From contig CAVSSL010000011.1 of assembly GCA_963730585.1 (NCBI GenBank), positions 434,001-498,000 of the forward strand: DNA of 64,000 nucleotides. The letters run 5' to 3'. Each line of letters begins with the position of its first letter. Position 1 is the stretch's first letter. Made by a program: the position numbers and the translations under genes. The notes beneath the pieces were generated by a model that worked only from the letters and a program-made list of their open reading frames with translations, was not told the origin of the DNA and ran no database searches. Below, piece after piece: positions 31,193-40,940 of the stretch. Source of the DNA: Pedococcus_A sp963730585 (lineage in GTDB: Bacteria > Actinomycetota > Actinomycetes > Actinomycetales > Dermatophilaceae).

Positions 31193-32127
31193 GCGGTCCC
31201 GCGGTCGTGGCGCTCGGTGGCGGTCACGGCCTCTCCGCGTCGCTGTCGGCGCTGAAGCTGGTGAGCGACGACATCACGGCCGTGGTGACGGTTGCCGACA
31301 ACGGTGGCTCGAGCGGTCGGCTGCGCGAGGAGTTCGACGTGCTGCCGCCCGGCGACCTGCGCATGGCCCTGGCCGCGCTGTGCGAGGAGTCCGAGTGGGG
31401 CCACACCTGGCGCGACGTGCTGCAGCACCGGTTCCGCGGTGACGGTGCGGTGGGCGGGCACGCCCTGGGCAACCTGCTGATCGTCGCCCTCTGGGAGCTC
31501 AACCGCGACCCGGTGGCCGGGCTGGACCTGGTCGGTCGGCTGCTCAACGCGCGCGGTCGCGTGCTGCCCATGGCCGCGGTGCCGCTCGAGATCGCGGCCG
31601 AGGTGCAGGGCCACGACCCGCAGCGACCCACCGAGGTGGTGACCGTGCACGGGCAGGTCGCCGTCGCCACCACCGAAGGCCGGGTGCAGAGCATCGAGCT
31701 CGACCCGGCGGACCCGCCCGCCCCGCAGGCCACCGTGCAGGCGGTCCTCGACGCCGACTGGGTGATCCTCGGCCCGGGGTCGTGGTTCACCTCGGTCATG
31801 CCGCACCTCATGGTGCCCGCACTGCGCGCCGCCCTGCACGACACCCATGCCCGCCGGATGCTCACGCTCAACGTGGAGCACTCCGGGGAGACCGCCGGGT
31901 TCTCCGCAGCCAACCACCTCGAGGTGCTGGCCGAGCACGCCCCCCGCCTGCGGCTCGACGTGGTGCTGGCCGACCCGGGCGCGGTGGACGACGAGGAGGC
32001 CCTGCGGGTGGCGGCGGCCAGGCTGGGCGCCGACGTCGTCGTGGCCCCCGTCGCCAAGCGCCGGCGCCCGGGACACCACGACTCCCTGCGGCTGGCAGCG
32101 GCGTACCGTGACATCCTCGGTGCCTGA
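31189..32127 (+). CDS. yvcK: YvcK/CofD-like (gluconeogenesis factor) protein
   Basis: 312 aa. ALGGGHGLSASLSALK at the N terminus and TVADNGGSSGRLR are YvcK signatures, with GDLRMALAAL and VILGPGSWFTSV following. YvcK binds UDP-GlcNAc and links carbon metabolism to cell-wall growth in Firmicutes and mycobacteria. GTG 31189 overlaps the rapZ stop by four bases. Its place between rapZ and whiA is the standard order. Confidence 0.93.
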   Translation: MSGPAVVALGGGHGLSASLSALKLVSDDITAVVTVADNGGSSGRLREEFDVLPPGDLRMALAALCEESEWGHTWRDVLQHRFRGDGAVGGHALGNLLIVALWELNRDPVAGLDLVGRLLNARGRVLPMAAVPLEIAAEVQGHDPQRPTEVVTVHGQVAVATTEGRVQSIELDPADPPAPQATVQAVLDADWVILGPGSWFTSVMPHLMVPALRAALHDTHARRMLTLNVEHSGETAGFSAANHLEVLAEHAPRLRLDVVLADPGAVDDEEALRVAAARLGADVVVAPVAKRRRPGHHDSLRLAAAYRDILGA

Positions 32128-32244
32128 GCCCGGACCGCCGGGGGACCGCCGGGGGGCCGCCGGAGAACGCCGGGAGCGGCGGGCGTGGACCGGTCGTCGG
32201 AACAGCGGTGGCCAGTGGGAACCGGACGTGTTGGACAAGGGTGA

Positions 32245-32250
32245 CAGGAT
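32245..32250 (+). promoter_or_regulatory. -10 box, possible leaderless start of whiA
   Basis: TGA-CAGGAT (extended -10 type) ends six bases before ATG 32257. The 129-base gap after yvcK would allow a separate whiA promoter. Confidence 0.4.
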
Positions 32251-32256
32251 GACGCC

Positions 32257-33237
32257 ATGGCGATGACCGCGAAGGTGAAGGACGAGCTCAGCAGGCTCGA
32301 GGTGACCAAGACGTGCTGCCGCAAGGCCGAGGTCGCGTCCACCCTGCGCTTCGCCGGCGGGCTCCACATCGTGGGCGGCCGCATCGTCGTCGAGGCCGAG
32401 CTCGACACCGCCAACGCCGCGCGCCGCCTGCGCCGCGACGTCACCGACCTCTACGGCCACTCCACCGAGGTGCTGGTGATGGCCGCCGGCGGCCTGCGCA
32501 AGAGCAGCCGCTACGTCGTGCGGGTCGTGCAGGACGGTGAGGCCCTGGCGCGCCAGACCGGGCTCATCGACTCCCGCGGCCGACCGGTGCGCGGTCTGCC
32601 GCCCAAGGTCGTCAGCGCGGCGGCCTGCGACGCGGAGGCGGCCTGGCGGGGTGCCTTCCTGGCGCACGGGTCGCTGACCGAGCCGGGGCGCTCGTCGGCC
32701 CTCGAGGTCACCTGCCCGGGCCCGGAGGCCGCTCTCGCCCTCGTGGGCGCCGCCCGCCGCCTCGGCATCCAGGCCAAGGCCCGCGAGGTGCGCGGGGTCG
32801 ACCGGGTCGTCATCCGTGACGGCGACGCCATCGGTGCGATGCTCACGCGGCTCGGCGCCCACGACGCCGTGCTCGCCTGGGAGGAGCGCCGGATGCGCCG
32901 CGAGGTGCGTGCCACCGCGAACCGGCTCGCCAACTTCGACGACGCCAACCTCCGCCGCTCGGCCCGCGCCGCGGTGGCAGCCGGTGCCCGGGTGCAGCGG
33001 GCGCTGGAGATCCTCGGCGAGGACGTGCCCGACCACCTGCGCGAGGCAGGTGCGCTGCGCCTGGAGCACAAGCAGGCAAGCCTCGAGGAGCTCGGCCAGC
33101 TGGCCCAGCCGCCGATGACCAAGGACGCGGTCGCCGGCCGGATCCGCCGCCTGCTGGCCATGGCCGACAAGCGCGCCAGCGACCTCGGCATCGCGGGCAC
33201 GGACGCCAACCTCACGCCCGACATGCTCGACGCCTGA
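32257..33237 (+). CDS. whiA: DNA-binding protein WhiA
   Basis: 326 aa. The N-terminal part is the LAGLIDADG-like fold (KDELSRLEV, CCRKAEVASTLRFAGGLH) and the C-terminal part the helix-turn-helix with NRLANFDDANLRRSARAA and MTKDAVAGRIRRLL. WhiA works with WhiB-family proteins in sporulation septation in Streptomyces; in non-sporulating actinobacteria it has a wider role in cell division. ATG 32257 is used; ATG 32263 is also in frame. It ends the uvrC-rapZ-yvcK-whiA cluster. Confidence 0.95.
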   Translation: MAMTAKVKDELSRLEVTKTCCRKAEVASTLRFAGGLHIVGGRIVVEAELDTANAARRLRRDVTDLYGHSTEVLVMAAGGLRKSSRYVVRVVQDGEALARQTGLIDSRGRPVRGLPPKVVSAAACDAEAAWRGAFLAHGSLTEPGRSSALEVTCPGPEAALALVGAARRLGIQAKAREVRGVDRVVIRDGDAIGAMLTRLGAHDAVLAWEERRMRREVRATANRLANFDDANLRRSARAAVAAGARVQRALEILGEDVPDHLREAGALRLEHKQASLEELGQLAQPPMTKDAVAGRIRRLLAMADKRASDLGIAGTDANLTPDMLDA

Positions 33238-33346
33238 CGCCACGTCCCCGGGGGTGTTGGGACGCTCGTCCTGACCTCGTGTGCCGAAGGTCCTGACTAC
33301 CCGCTCGTACGGCGGGACCCGGTGTCCCCGGGGGTCGGCCATCCAA

Positions 33347-33352
33347 TAGGGT
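33347..33352 (+). promoter_or_regulatory. Possible -10 box of gapA
   Basis: TAGGGT (TANNNT) is the best -10 candidate in the 177-base gap; the -35 is weak. The leader then holds a GCCGCGTGG/CCACGCGGC hairpin around 33367-33387 and TGAGGAA as ribosome binding site. Confidence 0.3.
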
Positions 33353-33414
33353 CGGAACTGACCCGCTGCCGCGTGGACCACGCGGCACACCGTCCATTGG
33401 AAGGCTGAGGAACA

Positions 33415-34419
<1,005 letters not shown>

Positions 34420-34444
34420 CGGCCGCGCGGGAGGGGAAGCGATC

Positions 34445-35647
34445 GTGAAGACCATCGCCGAGCTGGGCGACCTGCGCGGCAGGCGCGTGCTCGTCCGGTC
34501 CGACCTCAACGTGCCGCTGGACGGGCAGACGATCACCGACGACGGTCGCATCCGTGCTTCCGCGCCGACGATCAAGGCCCTCTCCGAGGCGGGCGCACGC
34601 GTCATCGTGTGCGCCCACCTCGGCCGGCCCAAGGGTGCCCCGGAGGAGAAGTACTCCCTCGCCCCGGTCGCGCAGCGGCTCTCGGAGGTGCTCGGCCGCG
34701 AGGTCCGCTTCGCCGACGACACCGTGGGCGAGTCCGCGAAGGCGGCCGTCGAGGCGGCCGGTGACGGTGACGTCGTGCTGCTCGAGAACCTGCGCTTCAA
34801 CGCGGGGGAGACGTCCAAGGACGAGGCCGAGCGCGGCGCCTTCGCCGACCAGCTGGCCTCGCTCGCCGACGTGTTCGTCTCCGACGGCTTCGGGGTCGTG
34901 CACCGCAAGCAGGCGTCCGTCTACGACGTCGCCCAGCGCCTCCCGCACGCCGTCGGCGGCCTCGTCGAGACCGAGGTCGGCGTCCTCAAGCGCCTCACGC
35001 AGGACCCCGAGCGCCCGTATGCCGTGGTGCTCGGCGGCGCGAAGGTCTCCGACAAGCTCGGCGTCATCGACAACCTGCTCCAGACGGCCGACCGCCTCCT
35101 CATCGGCGGCGGCATGGTCTTCACCTTCCTCAAGGCCCAGGGCTACGAGGTCGGCACGAGCCTGCTCGAGGCCGACCAGGTCGAGACCGTCAAGGGCTAC
35201 CTCGACCAGGCCCACGAGCGGGGCGTCGAGATCGTCCTGCCCGTCGACATCGTCGCCGCGACCGCCTTCTCGGCCGACGCCGACCCGCAGGTGGTGCCCG
35301 CGGGCCTCATCCCGGCCGACCGCATGGGCCTCGACATCGGACCGGAGTCCGCCTTCCTGTTCGCCCAGAAGCTCAAGCACTGCAAGACGGTCTTCTGGAA
35401 CGGCCCGATGGGCGCGTTCGAGATGCAGCCGTATGCCGCGGGCACCGCTGCCGTGGCCGAGGCCCTGGTCGAGCTGACCGAGAAGGGCGCGCTCACCGTG
35501 GTGGGTGGCGGCGACTCGGCCGCCGCCGTGCGCCAGCTCGGCTTCTCCGACGACCAGTTCGGGCACATCTCCACCGGTGGCGGCGCCAGCCTCGAGTACC
35601 TCGAGGGCAAGGAGCTGCCGGGCCTGACGGTGCTCGACGAGGCCTGA
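34445..35647 (+). CDS. pgk: Phosphoglycerate kinase
   Basis: 400 aa. RVLVRSDLNVPLDGQ at the N terminus, the CAHLGRPKG motif, and the C-terminal nucleotide loop VVGGGDSAAAVRQLG are all present. It makes ATP from 1,3-bisphosphoglycerate. GTG 34445 has GGAGGGGAAG upstream and lies 25 bases after gapA. A strong hairpin follows before tpiA. Confidence 0.97.
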   Translation: MKTIAELGDLRGRRVLVRSDLNVPLDGQTITDDGRIRASAPTIKALSEAGARVIVCAHLGRPKGAPEEKYSLAPVAQRLSEVLGREVRFADDTVGESAKAAVEAAGDGDVVLLENLRFNAGETSKDEAERGAFADQLASLADVFVSDGFGVVHRKQASVYDVAQRLPHAVGGLVETEVGVLKRLTQDPERPYAVVLGGAKVSDKLGVIDNLLQTADRLLIGGGMVFTFLKAQGYEVGTSLLEADQVETVKGYLDQAHERGVEIVLPVDIVAATAFSADADPQVVPAGLIPADRMGLDIGPESAFLFAQKLKHCKTVFWNGPMGAFEMQPYAAGTAAVAEALVELTEKGALTVVGGGDSAAAVRQLGFSDDQFGHISTGGGASLEYLEGKELPGLTVLDEA

Positions 35648-35670
35648 GCCGTACCGCTTGACGCGCACGA

Positions 35671-35700
35671 GGTGGGCCGGGCCGTGCGGCCCGGCCCACC
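35671..35700 (+). terminator. Hairpin between pgk and tpiA
   Basis: A perfect 13-bp stem (35671-35683 with 35688-35700) with loop GTGC. The CGGCATAC octamer (35700-35707) begins on its last base. It may be an attenuator because tpiA follows 26 bases later. Confidence 0.7.
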
Positions 35701-35733
35701 GGCATACCGACACCCACACCGACAAGGAGTCCC

Positions 35734-36540
35734 ATGGCTGCCACCCCGGCCGGACGCACGCCGCTCATGGCGGGCAACTGGAAGATGAACCTCGACCACC
35801 TGCAGGCCACCCACCTGGTGCAGAAGCTCGACTGGACCCTGCGCGACGGCAAGCACGACTTCGGTGCCGTCGAGGTGGCCGTGCTGCCGCCGTTCACCGA
35901 CCTGCGCAGCGTGCAGACCCTCATCGACGGTGACCGCCTGCAGCTCAAGCACGGCGCGCAGGACCTCAGCGTCCACGACGCCGGCGCCTACACCGGCGAG
36001 ATCTCAGGCGCGTTCCTCGCCAAGCTCGGCTGCACCTATGTCGTGGTCGGACACAGCGAGCGGCGGGAGTACCACGCCGAGGGCGACGAGGTCGTGAACG
36101 GCAAGCTGAAGGCCGCCTACAAGCACGGCCTGACGCCGATCTTCTGCGTCGGCGAGGGCCTCGAGATCCGCCAGGCCGGCGAGCACGTCGCGCACGTGCT
36201 GGCGCAGGTCGAGGCAGGGCTGAAGGACATCACCGCGGAGCAGGCCAAGACCATCGTCATCGCCTACGAGCCCGTCTGGGCCATCGGCACCGGCGAGGTC
36301 GCCACCCCGCAGGACGCCCAGGAGGTGTGTGCGGCCATCCGCACCAAGCTCGCAGAGCTCTACTCCGGCGACCTCGCCGACGGTGTGCGCGTGCTCTACG
36401 GCGGCTCGGTCAAGGCCAGCAACGTGGCTGCGATCATGGCCGAGGAGGACGTCGACGGCGCCCTCGTCGGCGGTGCCTCCATCGTGGCGGAGGAGTTCGC
36501 GTCGATCTGCCGCTACCGCGACCACATGAAGACCGCCTGA
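35734..36540 (+). CDS. tpiA: Triosephosphate isomerase
   Basis: 268 aa TIM barrel. GNWKMN at the N terminus holds the phosphate-binding Lys, the electrophile His is in VVGHSERREYH and the catalytic Glu in AYEPVWAIGTG; loop 7 is YGGSVK. It interconverts the triose phosphates of glycolysis. ATG 35734 has AAGGAG seven bases upstream. It is about 15 residues longer than E. coli TpiA, spread over the barrel. Confidence 0.97.
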   Translation: MAATPAGRTPLMAGNWKMNLDHLQATHLVQKLDWTLRDGKHDFGAVEVAVLPPFTDLRSVQTLIDGDRLQLKHGAQDLSVHDAGAYTGEISGAFLAKLGCTYVVVGHSERREYHAEGDEVVNGKLKAAYKHGLTPIFCVGEGLEIRQAGEHVAHVLAQVEAGLKDITAEQAKTIVIAYEPVWAIGTGEVATPQDAQEVCAAIRTKLAELYSGDLADGVRVLYGGSVKASNVAAIMAEEDVDGALVGGASIVAEEFASICRYRDHMKTA

Positions 36541-36570
36541 CCGGTCACGGCGCGCCGCGACCGCCGAGGG

Positions 36571-36599
36571 TTCGGCGCCGGAGCGGGAACAGGTATCCT
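36571..36599 (+). promoter_or_regulatory. Possible secG promoter
   Basis: TTCGGC (36571-36576) and TATCCT (36594-36599) are 17 bases apart, giving a leader of roughly 65 nt before secG. Confidence 0.35.
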
Positions 36600-36672
36600 G
36601 ACCCCTGCTGCACTTCGTGGTGCGGCGAGACGAGACGTCACACGACGGTGCAACGACAACGATGGGAATTGC

Positions 36673-36918
36673 GTGGAAGCCGTAAAGATCGGCCTGCAGG
36701 TGCTGCTGGTCCTGGGTGGGCTGTTCCTGACCCTGCTGATCCTCCTCCACAAGGGCAAGGGCGGCGGCCTCTCGGACATGTTCGGCGGCGGTATGTCGAC
36801 CTCGCTGGGCTCGTCGTCCGTGGCTGAGCGCAACCTCGACCGCTTCACCGTCGCGGTGGCGGTCGTGTGGTTCGCGTGCATCGTGGGCCTCGGCCTGCTC
36901 GAGCGCTTCTCCGCCTGA
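36673..36918 (+). CDS. secG: Preprotein translocase subunit SecG
   Basis: 81 aa with two membrane helices and the conserved LHKGKGGGLSDMFGGG loop between them. SecG is the third subunit of the SecYEG channel. GTG 36673 has GGGAATT just upstream. The position after tpiA is conserved in many bacteria. Confidence 0.93.
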   Translation: MEAVKIGLQVLLVLGGLFLTLLILLHKGKGGGLSDMFGGGMSTSLGSSSVAERNLDRFTVAVAVVWFACIVGLGLLERFSA

Positions 36919-36958
36919 ACCGACGCTGACTGAACGACGCTGAAAGGCACTACTGACC

Positions 36959-37309
36959 ATGGCAGGTGGCAACGCAATCCGCGGCAGCCGAGTCGGCGCC
37001 GGCCCCATGGGGGAGGCTGAGCGCGGCGACGCGGCTCCCCGGGTGTTCGTCTCGTACTGGTGCGCCAACGGACACCAGACCCGTCCCAGCTTCGCCGAGG
37101 AGCCCGGGCTGGCCATCCCCGAGACGTGGGACTGCCCCCGGTGCGGTTTCCCCGCCGGGCAGGACGAGGCCAACCCGCCGGCTCCGCCGCGGGTCGAGCC
37201 CTACAAGACGCACCTGGCCTACGTGAAGGAGCGCCGCTCCGACGCCGACGGCAAGGCCATCCTCGAGGAGGCGCTGGCCACGCTGCGGGAGCGCAAGCTC
37301 ATCCAGTAG
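36959..37309 (+). CDS. rbpA: RNA polymerase-binding protein RbpA
   Basis: 116 aa. The central zinc fold is marked by SYWCANGH and WDCPRCGFPAG. A basic N-terminal tail and the C-terminal sigma-interaction region (YKTHLAYVKERRS, ILEEALATLRERK) complete the family pattern. RbpA binds the main sigma factor and stabilises open promoter complexes in actinobacteria only. ATG 36959 has GAAAGG upstream. A long hairpin separates it from the convergent pgl gene. Confidence 0.95.
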   Translation: MAGGNAIRGSRVGAGPMGEAERGDAAPRVFVSYWCANGHQTRPSFAEEPGLAIPETWDCPRCGFPAGQDEANPPAPPRVEPYKTHLAYVKERRSDADGKAILEEALATLRERKLIQ

Positions 37310-37326
37310 GCCTCGCACTCATTGCC

Positions 37327-37375
37327 CGAAACCCACCGCCGACTGCGCAAACGACAGTCGGAACGGTGGGTTTCG
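37327..37375. terminator. Bidirectional terminator between rbpA and pgl
   Basis: A 12-bp outer stem (37327-37338 with 37364-37375) and a 7-bp inner stem (37339-37345 with 37355-37361). The outer arms end in AAA/TTT, so both strands have a short U-run. Confidence 0.75.
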
Positions 37376-37407
37376 TGCAACAGGTGGGACCTGTCAGTGA
37401 GGGCGCG

Positions 37408-38181
37408 TCAGAGGGGGAGGTGCCCAACAGGCAGCTGCGCCGCGGCGGCCCGGTCGACGAGCCACAAGGTCTCGCGCGTCCCCTGCACCTGGGCGGCGGT
37501 GGACCGCTCGGGCCCAGCGCCTTCGACACCGTCGCGCACCGCCTCAGCCTTGTCCGCGCCGGCCACGAGGAACCAGACGCGAGCGGAGCGGTTCAGGCAC
37601 TCCAACGTCAGCGACACCCGGTCCGGCGGAGGCTTGGGGGAGTCGTGCACGGCGACTGCGACCGCGTCGGCCGCCAGCTGGGCCGGGTGTCCCGGGAACA
37701 GCGACGCGACGTGACCGTCGGGGCCCACGCCGAGGATCATCACGTCGAACTCACCGCCGCCGCTGGAGCGCAGCGCCGCCGTGTAGAGCTCGGCGCTCTC
37801 CTCCGCCGACGCGCTGGTGTCCGGACCCGGCACGCGGTGCACCCGCTCGGGGTCGAGCCCGAGGTCGCGCAGGCCCGCGTCGTCGTTCTGGGTGTCGTTG
37901 CGGTCGGGGTCCCCGGCCGGCAGGTATCGCTCGTCGCCCCACCACACCGAGACCGTCGACCAGTCGACCGCGTCCCGTGCGGGGGCGGCCACGAGGGCGG
38001 CGATGATGGCCGAGCCCATGGACCCGCCCGTGAGCGACACGTGGGGCTCGCGCCCCTGCGCCTGGGCGTCGACCAGCGCGGTCACCAGCCGTGCCGCCGA
38101 GGCGTCGGCGAGCAGCTGCTTGTCGCGGTGCACCACCACCAGCGGCCCGTGGCTCTCGACGCCGCCCTCGATGCTGCTCAC
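37408..38181 (-). CDS. pgl: 6-phosphogluconolactonase
   Basis: 257 aa of the NagB/RpiA-like fold. SLTGGSMGSAIIAAL binds the phosphate, VWWGDERYLP and LGVGPDGHVASLFPG are the active-site motifs. It hydrolyses the lactone made by Zwf. GTG 38181 overlaps the stop of opcA by four bases. It is the last gene of the pentose-phosphate operon. Confidence 0.93.
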   Translation of the reverse strand: MSSIEGGVESHGPLVVVHRDKQLLADASAARLVTALVDAQAQGREPHVSLTGGSMGSAIIAALVAAPARDAVDWSTVSVWWGDERYLPAGDPDRNDTQNDDAGLRDLGLDPERVHRVPGPDTSASAEESAELYTAALRSSGGGEFDVMILGVGPDGHVASLFPGHPAQLAADAVAVAVHDSPKPPPDRVSLTLECLNRSARVWFLVAGADKAEAVRDGVEGAGPERSTAAQVQGTRETLWLVDRAAAAQLPVGHLPL

Positions 38182-39371
38182 GACGCGGCTCCCGCCTCGC
38201 TGTCGGCCTTCTCGGCAGCGCGATTGCTGTCGGTGCCGTCGTTCTCGGCCTTGGTGCTGGCGAGCTTGCGGGCCGCCGCCTTCTTCACCGTGGCGGTGTC
38301 GGAGCTGCCCTCGGGCTCGGGGGCCGCCTCCACCATGGCGCTGCGGGTCTCGATGCGGGCCGCGCGGCGCAGGCGCTTGAGGGTGCGCTCGGACTCGGCC
38401 ACCGACGGGGCCTCGCCCTCGGCGACGGCCTCGCTGGCGGTCTTTCCCTTTGCGGGGGCGGCGAGCCGCGGCATGCCCCTGGTCATGACCTCCTCGTAGA
38501 CCTCGTCGGGGTCGAGCCGGCGCAGCTCGTCGGCGAGGCACTCGGCATCGCTGCGGTGGGGCAGCGAGATGGTCCGGTCCGGCTGCCCGGGCTGCACGAG
38601 GGTGGCGGTGTCACCCTCGGGCCGCACGAGGTCGATGTTGCCGGCGCGGCGCTCGAGCCGGACGCTGACGATGCCCGTGCCGGCGCGTGAGCGCGCCCGG
38701 GTGACCGGGCACTTGAGGTACTGCGCGAGCCAGGCGGCCAGCAGGTCGGCCGACGGCGAGTCGGAGCCACCGGTCACCGTCGCCGACAGCACCGGCTCGT
38801 AGGGCGGCTGGTCGAGGGCGGCGGCGAGCAGGCCCCGCCACAAGGTGATCCGGGTCCACGCCAGGTCGGTGTCGCCCGGGGCGTAGGTCTCCGCCCGGTG
38901 CTTCATCTCGGCGCGCGGGCTCTTGGACTGCGCGGCGTCGGTGATGCGCCGCTGCGCCATGGCACCGATCGAGTCCTCGGAGACCCGGCGCGGAGCCGTT
39001 GAGGGCCACAAGGCGACCACGGGGGAGTCCGGCAGCAGCAGCGGGATCACCACGCTGCTGGCGTGGCGGGTCAGCGGGCCGTAGAGGCGCAGCACGACGA
39101 CCTCGCTGGCTCCGGCGTCGCCACCCACCCGGATCTGGGCGTCGAGGCGCGAGGCCCCGCGCTTGTTGCCGGTCACGACCGCGATGATGCGGCACGGGTG
39201 CTGGTGGCTGGCGTCGTTGGCGACCTGGATGGCCGCCTCGGCGCCCTGCTCGTCCACGACCAGCACGAGGGTGAGCACCCGGCTCAGGGCCATCGACCCG
39301 ACGTCCTGGCGCAGGCGCACCAGGCGTTTGCTGATCTCCTTGGTGGTGGTGCTGGGCAGGTCGACGATCAC
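38178..39371 (-). CDS. opcA: Glucose-6-phosphate dehydrogenase assembly protein OpcA
   Basis: 397 aa. The N terminus MIVDLPSTTTKEISKRLV and the later VVALWPSTAPRRVSEDSIGAMAQRRITDA-type region identify OpcA, which is needed for active Zwf in actinobacteria and cyanobacteria. The last 90 residues are an Ala/Glu/Lys-rich tail of low complexity, longer than I expect for the family. GTG 39371 has GGAGG five bases upstream and overlaps the zwf stop by four bases. Confidence 0.93.
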   Translation of the reverse strand: MIVDLPSTTTKEISKRLVRLRQDVGSMALSRVLTLVLVVDEQGAEAAIQVANDASHQHPCRIIAVVTGNKRGASRLDAQIRVGGDAGASEVVVLRLYGPLTRHASSVVIPLLLPDSPVVALWPSTAPRRVSEDSIGAMAQRRITDAAQSKSPRAEMKHRAETYAPGDTDLAWTRITLWRGLLAAALDQPPYEPVLSATVTGGSDSPSADLLAAWLAQYLKCPVTRARSRAGTGIVSVRLERRAGNIDLVRPEGDTATLVQPGQPDRTISLPHRSDAECLADELRRLDPDEVYEEVMTRGMPRLAAPAKGKTASEAVAEGEAPSVAESERTLKRLRRAARIETRSAMVEAAPEPEGSSDTATVKKAAARKLASTKAENDGTDSNRAAEKADSEAGAAS

Positions 39372-40909
39372 GGCATCCTCCAGACACGGCCGTCGCGGTG
39401 CATCATCTCGTCGGCGCACTCCGGGCCCCAGCCGCCGGCCGGGTAGGGGTCGGGGCGGCCCTGCTTGGCCCAGAATCGCTCGACCGGGTCGAGGATCTTC
39501 CAGGACAGCTCGACCTCCTCGTGGCGCGGGAACAGCGGCGGGTCGCCGAGCAGCACGTCGAGGATGAGCCGCTCGTAGGCCTCGGGGCTGGACTCGGTGA
39601 ACGCACGGCCGTAGCCGAAGTCCATCGTGACGTCGCGGACCTCCATCTGCGCCCCGGGCACCTTGGCGCCGAAGCGCATGGTGATGCCCTCGTCGGGCTG
39701 CACCCGGATGACGATGGCGTTCTGGCCCAGCTCCTCGGTCGCGGTCTGCGCGAACGGCAGGTGGGGGGCCCGCTTGAACACCACGGCGATCTCAGTGACC
39801 CGCTTGCCCAGGCGCTTCCCGGTGCGCAGGTAGAAGGGCACGCCCGCCCAGCGGCGGCTGTCGATCTCGAGCTTCAGCGCGGCATACGTCTCGGTGGTGG
39901 AGTCGGGCTTGATGCCGTCCTCGTCGAGGAAGCCGATGACCTGGTCGCCGCCCTGCCAGCCCGCCGCGTACTGGCCACGGGCCGTCGCCTTGGAGAGGTC
40001 CTCGGGCACGCGCACCGCCGAGAGCACCTTCTCCTTCTCGGCCCGCAGGTGCTCGGCGTCGAAGGACACCGGCTCCTCCATGGCCGTGAGCGCGAGCAGC
40101 TGGAGCAGGTGGTTCTGGATGACGTCGCGCGCGGCGCCGATGCCGTCGTAGTAGCCGGCCCGGCCCGCGATGCCGATGTCCTCGGCCATCGTGATCTGCA
40201 CGTGGTCGACGTAGTTGGCGTTCCAGACCGGCTCGAACAGCTGGTTGGCGAAGCGCAGCGCCAGCAGGTTCTGCACCGTCTCCTTGCCGAGGTAGTGGTC
40301 GATGCGGAACACCGAGTCGGGCGGGAAGACGCCTTCCACGATCGCGTTGAGCTCGCGGGCGCTCTCGAGGTCGTGGCCGAACGGCTTCTCGATCACGACA
40401 CGGCGCCAGCTGCCGTCGCCCGCCTTGGTCAGACCACAGCGCTCGAGCTGCTCGCAGACCGTGGAGAAGAACGCCGGCGGGATGGAGAGGTAGAACGCCT
40501 GGTTGCCACCGGTCCCACGCTCGGTCTCGAGCGAGTGCACGGTCTCAGCCAGCAGGTCGAAGGCCGCCGGGTCGTCGAAAACGCCTGGGACGAAACGGAA
40601 TCCCTCGGAGAGGTTGCGCCAGACATCCTCGCGGAACGGTGTCCGCGCGTGCTGCTTGACGGCTTCGTAGACGACCTTCCCGAAGTCCTGGTCGGCCCAG
40701 TCGCGCCGGGCGAACCCGACGAGCGAGAAGCCCGGCGGCAGCAGGCCGCGGTTCGCCAGGTCATAGATCGCCGGCATGAGCTTCTTGCGCGCGAGGTCGC
40801 CGGTCACCCCGAACAGCACCAGGCCGCAAGGGCCGGCGATGCGGGGGAGACGCTTGTCGCGGGGGTCGCGGAGGGGGTTGTGGCCCTGGGTCACCCGGGC
40901 TGGAGTCAT
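39368..40909 (-). CDS. zwf: Glucose-6-phosphate 1-dehydrogenase
   Basis: 513 aa. The NADP-binding LFGVTGDLARKK is near the N terminus and the substrate-binding, catalytic signature RIDHYLGKE follows at about residue 200. It opens the oxidative pentose-phosphate path and makes NADPH. ATG 40909 begins MTPARVTQGHNPLRD, typical of actinobacteria. There is a 31-base gap to pgi, the only gap between the inner operon genes. Confidence 0.97.
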   Translation of the reverse strand: MTPARVTQGHNPLRDPRDKRLPRIAGPCGLVLFGVTGDLARKKLMPAIYDLANRGLLPPGFSLVGFARRDWADQDFGKVVYEAVKQHARTPFREDVWRNLSEGFRFVPGVFDDPAAFDLLAETVHSLETERGTGGNQAFYLSIPPAFFSTVCEQLERCGLTKAGDGSWRRVVIEKPFGHDLESARELNAIVEGVFPPDSVFRIDHYLGKETVQNLLALRFANQLFEPVWNANYVDHVQITMAEDIGIAGRAGYYDGIGAARDVIQNHLLQLLALTAMEEPVSFDAEHLRAEKEKVLSAVRVPEDLSKATARGQYAAGWQGGDQVIGFLDEDGIKPDSTTETYAALKLEIDSRRWAGVPFYLRTGKRLGKRVTEIAVVFKRAPHLPFAQTATEELGQNAIVIRVQPDEGITMRFGAKVPGAQMEVRDVTMDFGYGRAFTESSPEAYERLILDVLLGDPPLFPRHEEVELSWKILDPVERFWAKQGRPDPYPAGGWGPECADEMMHRDGRVWRMP

Positions 40910-40940
40910 GCAGTGCCCTTACGTCGGCGTGTGAGGGGGG